Notes under the pieces: generated by a model | Told to the model about the DNA's origin: nothing | What the model saw: the letters and a program-made list of their open reading frames with translations, nothing else | Database searches by the model: none | Shown here: in pieces, positions 50,553 through 60,800 of the stretch | How the letters are laid out: each line of letters begins with the position of its first letter | Position numbering within the stretch: position 1 is the stretch's first letter | Program-made: the position numbers and the translations under genes | Assembly (NCBI GenBank): GCA_965219035.1 | Contig: CBDCMR010000004.1 | Coordinates: 744,001 to 808,000 of the forward strand | Direction of reading: 5' to 3' | DNA: 64,000 nucleotides | From: CBDCKN01 sp965219035 | GTDB lineage: Bacteria > Gemmatimonadota > Gemmatimonadetes > Longimicrobiales > Gaopeijiaceae

Positions 50553-52640
50553 ATGTCCTTCAACTCCAACCCCCTTCTCCTCGATCTCCCACATATTCCC
50601 TTCGACCAGATCGAAGCGTCACATGTAGTGCCGGGGGTCCGACAGATTCTGGAAGAGGCCCGTCAGGCCATCGAGGCGCTGTGCTTGGGTCCCCTCCCGC
50701 CGAGCTACGCCAATACGCTCGAGCGACTCGACGACGTGATGGAGCGCGTGAAGACCCGTATCGCCCCGGTCACGCACCTCCTGTCGGTGGCGGAGACGCC
50801 AGAATTCCGGGAAACCTTCAACGAGGTACTGCCAGAGATCACGGAGTTCTGGACCCGGATCACCCTCAACGAGACGCTGTGGATTCGTCTCCAGGCGTTT
50901 GCGGATACGGATGACGGAGCGGGCCTGACCGAGATCCAGAAGCGCCACCTCGAGACCGTGCTGTGGGACTTCAGGAGGGCCGGAGCGGACCTCTCTCCCC
51001 AGGGGAAGGGCAAGCTCAGCGCCATCCGACTCGAGCTCTCGCGGCTCCAGCGGAAGTTCTCCGAGAACGTGCTCGACGCCACGAACGCCTTCACGCTGTT
51101 GATCACGGACGAGGCTCGTATGGATGGGATCCCGGCCGCCGATCGGGAGCAGGCCCGACGGAAGGCCGCCGACGCGGACAAGGAAGGCTGGCTCCTGACC
51201 CTCGACTACCCCTCCTTCGAGCCCGTCGTCAAGTACGCCACGGACCGAACCCTGCGCGAAGAGCTGTTCGACGCGTACGTCTCGCGCTGCCGGGAAGGCG
51301 AGTTCTCCAACGTGGAGATCATCAGGCGGCTCCTGGAACTCCGGAGGGAGCTGGCCGAGGTCCTCGGTTACTCCGACTTTCCGGACTTCCGCCTCGAGGA
51401 CCATATGGCCAGGACGGGGCAGGCGGCGTTCGAGTTCCTGGAGGAGCTGACGAGCAGGACGCGCCCCTACTGGGAGCGCGATCTCATGGAGCTCCGTCAG
51501 CACGCGAGCGCCCTCGGCCTCGACGAGCTCTACCCGTGGGACGCTGCGTTCGTGAGCGAGGACCTCCGTCGCGCCCGCTACGACATCGACGATGAGGTCA
51601 TACGCCCCTACTTCCCCTTGGATCGGGTGCTGGAGGGCCTATTCGAGGTGGCGAGGCGGGTGTTCGGCCTTGTCGTGCGCGAGCGTCACATCAAAGAGAC
51701 CTGGCACCCCGACGTCCTCTTCTACGACCTCTTGGACGAGGACGACGGAACCCACCTGGGGTCCCTCTACGCGGACTGGCATCCTCGCCACGAGAAACGT
51801 CAAGGCGCCTGGATGAACGACCTGGCTACCGGCGGGCCCACGGAAGAGGGATTCGAGCCGCACCTAGGCATCATCGCCGGGAATCTCACTACCCCCAAGG
51901 GCGACATCCCGTCGCTTCTGACCCATCGTGAGGTGGAGACGATTTTCCACGAGTTCGGGCACCTCCTCCACCACCTGACCTCTCGGGTACCCATCGCCCC
52001 CATGGCCGGTATCAACGTGGCTTGGGACTTCGTGGAGCTCCCCTCGCAGATCATGGAGAACTGGACGTGGGAGGAAGAGGCGCTTCCCCTCTTCTCGGGC
52101 CACTACGAAACCGGGGAGCCGCTCCCCAAGGAGCTTTTGGCCCGGCTACGGCAGGCCCGGCGGTTCATGGGTGGTTGGAAGCAGATGCGCCAGCTTTCGT
52201 TCGGATTCCTGGACCTTCGGCTCCACCGTGAGACGACGTTGCCGTCCGCTGAGGACATCATGGCGCGCATCGAGGAGCTGCTGGTAGGCTACATGCCGTG
52301 CCCGGTCTTCGCTCGCTCCCACACCACGGCTTCGTTCACGCACATCTTCTCGGGCGGGTATGCGGCCGCGTACTACTCCTACCTCTGGTCCGAGGTCCTG
52401 GAGGCCGATGCCTTCGGGCGGTTCAAACAGGAGGGGATCTTCAACCGGGAGGTCGGAAGGGCCTACCTGGACTGTATTCTGACGAGGGGGGACAGCGACG
52501 AGCCGGAGGTCCTCTTCAGGGATTTCATGGGCCGCGATCCCGATCAGCATGCCCTCCTCGATCGTAATCTCGGGCCGCCGTTGGAGGATGCTTCACCGGA
52601 CCCGGAGCTGCAGCCGAAAGCCGGGCTTTTCGGGGCTTGA
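50553..52640 (+). CDS. M3-family oligopeptidase (PrlC/oligopeptidase A-like)
   Basis: From the ATG at 50553 (MSFNSNPLLLDLPHIPFDQI) 695 residues, the length of oligopeptidase A. The frame extends to 50355 but the extra residues do not fit the family. Zinc site: TIFHEFGHLLHH (HEFGH) and the downstream Glu in AWDFVELPSQIMENW. The late SFTHIFSGGYAAAYYSYLWSE is the substrate-contact segment of M3 peptidases. It degrades oligopeptides in the cytoplasm. It is the first intact core gene after the mobile region. Confidence 0.95.
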   Translation: MSFNSNPLLLDLPHIPFDQIEASHVVPGVRQILEEARQAIEALCLGPLPPSYANTLERLDDVMERVKTRIAPVTHLLSVAETPEFRETFNEVLPEITEFWTRITLNETLWIRLQAFADTDDGAGLTEIQKRHLETVLWDFRRAGADLSPQGKGKLSAIRLELSRLQRKFSENVLDATNAFTLLITDEARMDGIPAADREQARRKAADADKEGWLLTLDYPSFEPVVKYATDRTLREELFDAYVSRCREGEFSNVEIIRRLLELRRELAEVLGYSDFPDFRLEDHMARTGQAAFEFLEELTSRTRPYWERDLMELRQHASALGLDELYPWDAAFVSEDLRRARYDIDDEVIRPYFPLDRVLEGLFEVARRVFGLVVRERHIKETWHPDVLFYDLLDEDDGTHLGSLYADWHPRHEKRQGAWMNDLATGGPTEEGFEPHLGIIAGNLTTPKGDIPSLLTHREVETIFHEFGHLLHHLTSRVPIAPMAGINVAWDFVELPSQIMENWTWEEEALPLFSGHYETGEPLPKELLARLRQARRFMGGWKQMRQLSFGFLDLRLHRETTLPSAEDIMARIEELLVGYMPCPVFARSHTTASFTHIFSGGYAAAYYSYLWSEVLEADAFGRFKQEGIFNREVGRAYLDCILTRGDSDEPEVLFRDFMGRDPDQHALLDRNLGPPLEDASPDPELQPKAGLFGA

Positions 52641-52682
52641 TGACGGTTTATCGAGTCGTTAACTTATCATGCTTGCCTGGAA

Positions 52683-52712
52683 AAGGCCGCCTGCGTCGGG
52701 CGGCTTGCTTTG
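52683..52712 (+). terminator. Probable terminator after the M3 peptidase
   Basis: GCCGCC (52686-52691) pairs with GGCGGC (52699-52704) around a 7-nt loop, followed by TTGCTTTGTT. It lies about 45 bp after the peptidase stop and before the tRNA cluster. Confidence 0.6.
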
Positions 52713-52759
52713 TTCCGGGGAGAAGGAGGTCGCGGGGTAGAGGCCCCGGATCGGTAGCC

Positions 52760-52841
52760 GGTGGGGTACCGAAGCGGTCAAACGGGGCAGACTGTAAATC
52801 TGCTGGCTTAGCCTTCGTAGGTTCGAATCCTACCCCCACCA
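52760..52841 (+). tRNA. tRNA-Tyr (GTA)
   Basis: Acceptor GGTGGGG/CCCCACC with discriminator A, anticodon loop CTGTAAA (anticodon GTA) and a long variable arm, as expected for a class II tRNA-Tyr. T-arm GTAGGTTCGAATCCTAC. CCA is not encoded. First of three tRNAs before tuf. Confidence 0.96.
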
Positions 52842-52866
52842 CTTCAGTCCGATGAACGGTTGCTTT

Positions 52867-52940
52867 GCGGGAGTAGCTCAGTTGGCTAGAGCATCAGCCT
52901 TCCAAGCTGAGGGTCGCGGGTTCGAGTCCCGTCTCCCGCT
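52867..52940 (+). tRNA. tRNA-Gly (TCC)
   Basis: Acceptor GCGGGAG/CTCCCGC, anticodon stem CAGCC/..GCTG with loop CTTCCAA (anticodon TCC) and T-arm CGCGGGTTCGAGTCCCG. Second tRNA of the tuf-upstream cluster. Confidence 0.96.
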
Positions 52941-52954
52941 CTATTGCAGGTGGC

Positions 52955-53026
52955 GCTCCGATAGCTCAGTGGTAGAGCGCCTCCTTGGTAAGGAGGAGGT
53001 CCCGGGTTCAAATCCCGGTCGGAGCT
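52955..53026 (+). tRNA. tRNA-Thr (GGT)
   Basis: Acceptor GCTCCGA/TCGGAGC, anticodon stem CTCC/GGAG with loop TTGGTAA (anticodon GGT), T-arm CCGGGTTCAAATCCCGG. The order Tyr-Gly-Thr-tuf is the classical tufB operon layout. Confidence 0.96.
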
Positions 53027-53081
53027 CTTAGATACTTCAGGGGAACAACGAAGGAAGCGACCCAACGCAACGAGGTCACTG

Positions 53082-54272
<1,191 letters not shown>

Positions 54273-54370
54273 GGTCGAGGCTTGAGTTTTTTCTCTCTCC
54301 CTTCGCTACACCGTCGCGGACGGAGCAGCAGAGTCCGCAGGGCCAACCGGCCTCGCAGTGAGACGAAGAC

Positions 54371-54523
54371 ATGGCTAGAGACAAGATTATCCTCGCTTGT
54401 ATGGAGTGCGAGGAGCGGAACTACCACACGACGAAGAACAAGCGCCTGCACCCGGAGCGGGTCGAGCAGCGTAAATACTGCCCGCGGTGCAAGCAGCACA
54501 GGACGCATAAAGAGACCAAATAG
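54371..54523 (+). CDS. rpmG: Ribosomal protein bL33
   Basis: A 50-residue protein, MARDKIILACMECEERNYHT, ending KYCPRCKQHRTHKETK. Both CxxC pairs are present, so this is the zinc-binding (C+) form of L33. It lies 98 bp after tuf and 11 bp before secE, the usual position. Confidence 0.95.
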   Translation: MARDKIILACMECEERNYHTTKNKRLHPERVEQRKYCPRCKQHRTHKETK

Positions 54524-54534
54524 CGAGTCGGCGC

Positions 54535-54747
54535 ATGGCTATCGGCGAAAAAATCACTGCCACTAGGGACTTCGTGGAGGAGTGCTGGGATGAGCTGGCC
54601 AAGGTGACCTGGCCGGACTACGAGCAGCTCAAGAGCGCCACCCTGGTGGTGATTGCCTTCGTGTTCCTGATATCGGCGGTCATCTGGGTAATGGACGTGG
54701 CATCACGTACTGTGATCAACTTCATCATGGGCATCTTCGGGGCTTGA
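54535..54747 (+). CDS. secE: Preprotein translocase subunit SecE
   Basis: A 70-residue single-helix SecE: amphipathic N-terminus with ECWDELAKVTWPDYEQL (the conserved KVxWP motif) and one membrane helix (TLVVIAFVFLISAVIWVMD). It clamps SecY in the translocon. It lies between rpmG and nusG. Confidence 0.95.
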   Translation: MAIGEKITATRDFVEECWDELAKVTWPDYEQLKSATLVVIAFVFLISAVIWVMDVASRTVINFIMGIFGA

Positions 54748-54764
54748 GTACGACGCACATGATC

Positions 54765-55310
54765 ATGGCTTACTCCAAGTGGTACGCGATCCAGACCTAC
54801 TCAGGGCATGAGAACAAGGTCCAGAAGCTGATTCAGCGTCGGATCGAAGACGAGGCCGGCGAGGCCGAGGGCAAGGAGATCCGGGACGTGGTCGTCCCGA
54901 CACAGGACGTGGTCGAGATTCGCAACGGAAAGCGCGTCACGGTCACGAAGCGCTTGTACCCCGGATACGTGCTGGTGAACATGGATCTCAACGAGAAGAC
55001 CATGCACACCATCAACAACATCCAGGGGGTCATCAAGTTTGTCGGTGCGGGGAAGGCACCGCAGCCTCTGCACGAGGAGGAGATCAACAAGATCCTCGGG
55101 ATCGAGGTGGAGAAGGAGGACGACGGGACACATGAGGAGATCCCGTTTCACGTCGGGCAGGTCGTTGAGGTCGTGCAGGGTCCCTTCAGCGACTTCTCTG
55201 GGACGATCCAGGAGGTCTACGTGGAAAAGGTCAAGGTCAAGGTCGAGGTTTCGCTCTTCGGACGGCCCACCTCGGTCGAGCTGGATTACACGCAGTTGAA
55301 GGGGTTCTAG
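54765..55310 (+). CDS. nusG: Transcription termination/antitermination factor NusG
   Basis: A 181-residue NusG. The ATG at 54765 (MAYSKWYAIQTYSGHENKVQ) matches the family start; the TTG at 54744 and ATG at 54759 are in-frame alternatives, the TTG overlapping the secE stop. The NGN domain is followed by a KOW domain (VGQVVEVVQGPFSDFSGTIQ). It binds RNA polymerase and couples it to Rho or the ribosome. Confidence 0.95.
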   Translation: MAYSKWYAIQTYSGHENKVQKLIQRRIEDEAGEAEGKEIRDVVVPTQDVVEIRNGKRVTVTKRLYPGYVLVNMDLNEKTMHTINNIQGVIKFVGAGKAPQPLHEEEINKILGIEVEKEDDGTHEEIPFHVGQVVEVVQGPFSDFSGTIQEVYVEKVKVKVEVSLFGRPTSVELDYTQLKGF

Positions 55311-55342
55311 AGACCCTGTCGGCAACCTCTCAGGAATAGAAA

Positions 55343-55846
55343 ATGGCGAAGAAGGTCACCGGTTTCATCAAGCTTCACGTAGCCGGAGGCCAGGCGAACC
55401 CGGCGCCGCCCGTGGGGCCCGCGCTGGGCCAGCACGGCCTGAACATCATGGAGTTCTGCAAGCAGTTCAACTCCAAGACTCAGCAGCAGCCCGGCGTGAC
55501 GATTCCGGTGGAGATCACGGTCTATGCGGACCGGTCGTTTACCTTCATCACCAAGACGCCGCCGGCGTCCTTCCTCATCAAGAAGGCTGCGGGTCTCCAG
55601 AAGGCGTCGGGTGAGCCCAACAGAGAAAAGGTGGGCACGGTCACCCGGAAGCAGCTTGAGGACATCGCCGAGACCAAGATGGTCGACTTGAATACGACGG
55701 AGATGGACGCCGCCGTCCGGATGCTCTCCGGAACCGCCCGCTCCATGGGAATCGAGGTACAGGGCGTAGGAGGGGTACAAGGCCAGGAAGAAGTACCAAG
55801 GCAGGAACAGGACGAGACACAAAGTCAACAAAAGGTACGAGGCTGA
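55343..55846 (+). CDS. rplK: Ribosomal protein uL11 with C-terminal extension
   Basis: A 167-residue L11. The N-terminal GQANPAPPVGPALGQHGLNI and C-terminal TARSMGIEVQG regions are normal. The family normally ends there, near residue 141, but the frame continues with about 26 residues rich in Gln, Glu and Gly (VGGVQGQEEVPRQEQDETQS). The extension has different codon use and short GGTAC-type repeats. It is part of the GTPase-associated centre. Start and Shine-Dalgarno region are normal. Confidence 0.95.
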   Translation: MAKKVTGFIKLHVAGGQANPAPPVGPALGQHGLNIMEFCKQFNSKTQQQPGVTIPVEITVYADRSFTFITKTPPASFLIKKAAGLQKASGEPNREKVGTVTRKQLEDIAETKMVDLNTTEMDAAVRMLSGTARSMGIEVQGVGGVQGQEEVPRQEQDETQSQQKVRG

Positions 55847-55923
55847 CCCCCGCTCGAGAAGTCCACAGAACCACTCGATGTGAGCTTCCACGGGTGGGAG
55901 GACGAACAAGCCGGCTCAGGGCC

Positions 55924-56622
55924 ATGTCAAAACACGGTAAGAGATTCCGCGACGCCAAGGCCAAGGTGCCTGTAGGCGTCCAGTTCAAGCCCGACGAAGC
56001 GGTCCAGATGGTCAAGGATATGGCGTCGGCCAAGTTCGATGAGATAGTCGAGGTCGCCACTTGCTTGAACGTGGATCCCCGCCAGGCCGATCAGATCGTG
56101 CGGGGCACCGTCGTCCTTCCTCACGGCACGGGTAAGACTGTTCGCGTGTTGGTGATCTCACAGGGCGAGAAGGAGACCGAGGCGGCGGAAGCCGGTGCCG
56201 ACTACGTGGGCACCGAGTACGTCGACAAGATTCAACAAGGGTGGTTGGAGTTCGACGTGTGCGTCGCCACTCCGGATCTCATGGGCAAGGTGGGGCCCCT
56301 CGGTCGGATTCTCGGCCCCCGGGGACTCATGCCGACTCCCAAGGGTGGAACGGTGACCTTCGACGTCGGTCGTGCCGTGAAGGAGATCAAGGGCGGGAAG
56401 ATCGAGTACCGGGTGGACAAGACCGGAAACGTGCACGCGCCCATCGGCCGCGTCTCGTTCTCACCCGATCAGTTGCGGGACAACCTGAGCGCCATCATGG
56501 ACTCCATCGTTCGGTCCAAGCCGTCAGCGGCCAAGGGCACGTACGTGAGGAGCGTCACGGTCTCCAGCACCATGGGACCCGGCGTCCCCATCGATCCCAA
56601 CCTGTATCGCCGGAGCCTATAG
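55924..56622 (+). CDS. rplA: Ribosomal protein uL1
   Basis: A 232-residue L1 from the ATG at 55924 (MSKHGKRFRDAKAKV); an upstream GTG at 55894 adds non-family residues. Signatures: GTGKTVRVLVISQGE, MGKVGPLGRILGPRGLMPTP and VTVSSTMGPGVPID. It binds the L1 stalk and usually represses its own operon. rplJ starts one base after its stop. Confidence 0.97.
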   Translation: MSKHGKRFRDAKAKVPVGVQFKPDEAVQMVKDMASAKFDEIVEVATCLNVDPRQADQIVRGTVVLPHGTGKTVRVLVISQGEKETEAAEAGADYVGTEYVDKIQQGWLEFDVCVATPDLMGKVGPLGRILGPRGLMPTPKGGTVTFDVGRAVKEIKGGKIEYRVDKTGNVHAPIGRVSFSPDQLRDNLSAIMDSIVRSKPSAAKGTYVRSVTVSSTMGPGVPIDPNLYRRSL

Positions 56623-57153
56623 ATGAACCGTACGGCAAAAGAAAGCTTCGTCGTGGATTTCCGCGAGAAAGTCGAACAGGCTCCGGTGATGTACCTCACC
56701 GACTTCACCGGCCTGGACGTGAAGTCCATGACGAGCCTCCGGCAGAACCTCCGGGCTTCCGGGGCCGAGTACCTGGTGGTGAAGAACCGCCTGGTCAAGC
56801 GCGCCCTGGAAGGGCTGCAGGTACCGGACATTACCGATGCTCTCCTCGGCCCCACCGGGGTCGTGCTGGGCTACGGGGGGGTCGTCGAGCCCGCGAAGAT
56901 CATCAGCGACTTCGCCAAGGAGCACGGCGACAAGCCGGTCTTCAAGCTCGGCCTCCTCGACGACAAGGTGGTTTCGGCCGACGAGATCGTCCGTTTGGCC
57001 CAGCTACCGCCTAGGGAGCAGCTCCTGGCCGAGCTGGCCGGAGCCCTCGAAGCGCCCATGGCTGCGCTGGCGAGCGCCCTGGAGAGCAAGCTTCAGGAGA
57101 TGTCCGGTCTCCTGGATGCTCTCAAACAGCAGAAGGAGAGCGAGGGGGAGTAG
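56623..57153 (+). CDS. rplJ: Ribosomal protein uL10
   Basis: A 176-residue L10: YLTDFTGLDVKSMTSLRQNLR and the VVKNRLVKRALEG region are typical, with a C-terminal helical tail (LLDALKQQKESEGE) that anchors L7/L12 dimers. It begins directly after the rplA stop, so the usual long L10 leader is absent here. Confidence 0.97.
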   Translation: MNRTAKESFVVDFREKVEQAPVMYLTDFTGLDVKSMTSLRQNLRASGAEYLVVKNRLVKRALEGLQVPDITDALLGPTGVVLGYGGVVEPAKIISDFAKEHGDKPVFKLGLLDDKVVSADEIVRLAQLPPREQLLAELAGALEAPMAALASALESKLQEMSGLLDALKQQKESEGE

Positions 57154-57257
57154 CCTCTTGGCACATGAGAGGAGCCTCCCGGCAAACAAGGTGACAACCG
57201 GGAATTCACGCCCAACCCTGGCCCGAGGCCGGGTGCACTGAGGAGAGAGCCACGATC

Positions 57258-57638
57258 ATGGCTACCAACCACGAAGAGCTTCTCGAGACCATCGGCAACA
57301 TGACTGTCCTCGAGCTGTCGGAGTTCGTCGACGCGTTCAAGGACAAGTTCAACGTCACTGCCCTGGCCGCGCCCGTGGCAGCCGCGGGCAGGCCCGCGGC
57401 CGGCGGGGCGGACGCTGCCGAGGAGCAGACCGAGTTCGACGTTGTGCTCGAAGGCGTTGGCGACAAGAAGATCCAGGTCATCAAGGTGGTCCGCGAGGTC
57501 ACTAGCCTGGGTCTGAAGGAAGCCAAGGACCTCGTCGACGGAGCCCCGAGCACCGTCAGGGAGGCCGTCACGAAGGACGAGGCTGAGCAGATCAAAGCGA
57601 GGCTGGAGGAGCAGGGCGCAGCCGTAGCCCTGAAGTAG
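57258..57638 (+). CDS. rplL: Ribosomal protein bL12
   Basis: A 126-residue L7/L12: N-terminal dimerisation helix (LETIGNMTVLELSEFVDAFK), Ala/Gly-rich hinge (AAPVAAAGRPAAGGADAAEE) and the C-terminal factor-binding domain (KKIQVIKVVREVTSLGLKEA, KDLVDGAPSTV). AGGAGAG lies upstream of the ATG. Confidence 0.97.
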   Translation: MATNHEELLETIGNMTVLELSEFVDAFKDKFNVTALAAPVAAAGRPAAGGADAAEEQTEFDVVLEGVGDKKIQVIKVVREVTSLGLKEAKDLVDGAPSTVREAVTKDEAEQIKARLEEQGAAVALK

Positions 57639-57738
57639 GTCACACCCCGTGACGTTACCTCTCGGCTCGGCTGAGAGACGTCGGGTGAGACCCGCCAGAT
57701 ATCGGGTTCATCACCGCAGGTCCAACTCGCGTCGGCCT

Positions 57739-57764
57739 CCGGAGACGTACGCGTACGTCCCCGG
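57739..57764. promoter_or_regulatory. Palindromic hairpin in the rplL-rpoB spacer
   Basis: GACGTACGCGTACGTC at 57744-57759 is a perfect 16-bp palindrome, extended by CCGG on both sides with one mismatch to a 26-bp inverted repeat. It lies in the 207-bp spacer where many bacteria place an attenuator or RNase processing site. No T-run follows, so a full terminator is unlikely. Confidence 0.5.
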
Positions 57765-57845
57765 GGTTCGTTCGCTTCATCCGTTGTCGAACTTGTGCTC
57801 GCTCGGCCTCCCCTCGGGGTTCAGGCCAGCAAAAGGGGGAAACCC

Positions 57846-60800
57846 TTGGATATTAGGAAAGATGATCGTCCGGTAGTGAGCTTCGCGAAGCTCAAGTCGG
57901 TTATGCCGATGCCCAATCTGTTGGACGTCCAGCTCCGCTCTTTCGAGAAGCTCGTGGAGCAGGACCCGGATCTCGCGGAGCAGTGGGATTTCGGACTGGA
58001 CCGGGTATTCGCGGAGATCTTCCCCATCTCAGACGTGAACGAGAACTTCACGCTCGAGTACGTCACGGCCTCTCTGGGTGAGCCGAAATACTCGGTCGAG
58101 GAGTGCATCGAGCGGGACACGACGTATGCCGCGCCTCTCAAGGCGAAGCTACGTCTCATCGTCTGGGAGCAGCTGGAAGGGGGCGAAAAGCGCCCAGGCG
58201 ACATCATCGAGAAGGAGGTCTATCTCGGTGACCTGCCCCTCCTGACCGAGCTGGGCACCTTCATCATCAACGGCGCCGAACGGGTCGTGGTCAGCCAGCT
58301 GCACCGCTCACCCGGCGTGGTGTTCGAGGAGAGCATCCACCCCAACGGGACGAAGCTGCACAGCGCCCGGATCATCCCGTTCAGGGGCTCGTGGGTCGAG
58401 TTCACCATCGACATCAACGACATCTGCTACGTCCACATCGACAAGAAGAAGAAGTTCCCGGCCACGGCGCTTCTGAGGGCGTTCGGCTACGGAACGGACT
58501 CGGACATCTACCAGATCTTCTTCACGACGAAGAACGTGGATCCCCGAACGGTCGATAAGCAGGGCACTAAGGAGATCCTCGGGTCGGTCATCGCCGAGGA
58601 GATCATCGATCGCGGTACCGGTGAGGTGTTGGTCGAAGAGGCCACCGAGATCGACGAAGAGGTGGCCGAGCGGCTGGAGAGGGCTGGCCGGAAGAGCATC
58701 AAGATCTACGCCAGCGAACGGGATTCGGGTCGTGGCGAAAGCCCCATCGTGAAGAACACCCTCCGGAAGGACCCGACCGACAGCGAGGGGGAGGCACTCA
58801 ACGCCATCTACTCGCTCTTGCGGCCCGGAGACGCCCCCAACTTAGAGACGGCCCGCTTGGCACTGGAGCGCGTCTTCTTCGACCCCAAACGCTACGATCT
58901 CGGCCGCGTGGGCCGCTACAAGATCAACAAGCGCCTGGACGTCAACGCGCCTGCCCACGAGACGGTCCTCGCCAAGGAGGACTTCATCGAGATCCTCCGG
59001 TATCTCATCGAGCTGCGTGAGGGCCGCGGGAGCACCGACGACATCGACCATCTCGGCAACCGACGGGTCAGGACCGTGGGTGAGCTCATCGCGAACCAGT
59101 TCTCGGTGGGGCTCTCCCGGATGGCGCGGCTCGTCAAGGAGCGCATGTCCATCAACACGGATCCGGAGAAGGTCAACATCGACGACCTGGTGAACGCCCG
59201 GACGGTCTCGGCCGTCATCCAGGCCTTCTTCGGATCTTCTCAGCTCAGCCAGTTCATGGACCAGACGAACCCGCTGGCCGAGCTGACGCACAAGCGGCGC
59301 CTGTCCGCCCTGGGGCCCGGCGGCCTCACGCGGGAGCGCGCCGGCTTCGAGGTCCGGGACGTGCACTACTCCCACTACGGGCGCATGTGTCCCATCGAGA
59401 CCCCCGAGGGTCCCAACATCGGGCTCATCACCTCCCTCACGACGTACAGCCGGATCAATGAGCTGGGCTTCGTGGAGACTCCGCACCGTAAGGTGCAGAA
59501 GGGCAAGGTCACCAACCAGATCGAGTGGCTTTCTGCCAACGAAGAGGAAGAGTCGCGGATCGCCCAGGCCAACGCACCGCTGGACGACTTGGGGAAATTC
59601 GTCAACGAGTTCGTCCTCTGCCGGGAGCGGGGAGACTTCCCGCTGCTCCGGCCCGGGGGCATCGACTATATGGACGTGGCGCCCGACCAGCTCGTGTCAG
59701 TGGCCGCCGCGTTGATCCCGTTCCTCGAGCACGACGATGCCAACCGGGCGCTCATGGGCTCGAACATGCAGCGCCAGGCGGTGCCGCTCCTCTACACGGA
59801 CGCACCGTTGGTGGGTACCGGCCTCGAGTTCAAGGTGGCCAGGGACTCGGGTGCGGTCATCACGGCCCGCCGCGGGGGACGAGTCGTCCACGTGACGGCC
59901 GAAGAGATCGTCATCGACACCGGCTCCGTGACGCCTGGCAAGACCGAACAGCCGCTGGCCAAGCTGGCCCAGTACGATCGCTATCGTCTCAAAAAGTTCT
60001 GGCGCACCAACCAGGACACGGCCATCAACCAGCGTCCCCTGGTGGAGGAAAGCCAGGAGATCCAGCCCGGCGACATCATCGCCGACGGGCCTTCAACGGA
60101 CAACGGGGAGCTGGCGCTGGGCCGCAACGTGCTTGTCGCCTTCATGCCTTGGTACGGATACAACTACGAGGACGCCATCGTCATCAGCGAGAAGCTGGTG
60201 AAGGAGGACGTGTTCACGTCTATCCACATCCAGGAGCTCGAGTTGCACGTCAGGGACACGAAGCGCGGGATGGAGGAGATCACCCGCGAGATCCCGAACG
60301 TGGCCGAGGAGAGCCTGGTCGATCTGGACGAGCGTGGAATCGTCCGGACCGGCGCTCGCCTGACGAGTGGCGACATCCTGGTGGGCAAGATCACGCCCAA
60401 GGGTGAGACCGAGCTCTCGCCTGAGGAGAAGCTCCTGACGGCCATCTTCGGTGAGAAGGCCAAGGACGTGAAGGACTCGTCCCTGCGCGTTCCTCCGGGA
60501 ATGAGCGGCACTGTCATCGACGTGAAGATCTTCTCGCGACGCATCGACGATCCCCTTCTCGAGAAGGAGCACGGGGCACGGATCGGTGAGCTTCGCCAGC
60601 AGGAGCGGGAGGAGATCAGTCGCACCAGCGCCGCCCGGGATGAAGAGCTACGTGAGATCCTCCACCTGAACACCGTGGCCCTGGCCCTAAAGAAAGGGAC
60701 CGTTGAGCCGTACTTCGAAGACGGCACGAAGCTCACGAGGGAGATCTTGGAGGAGTTGCAGTTCAACAAGCTCGACCTGAGCACCCTCAAGGTGAGGAGT

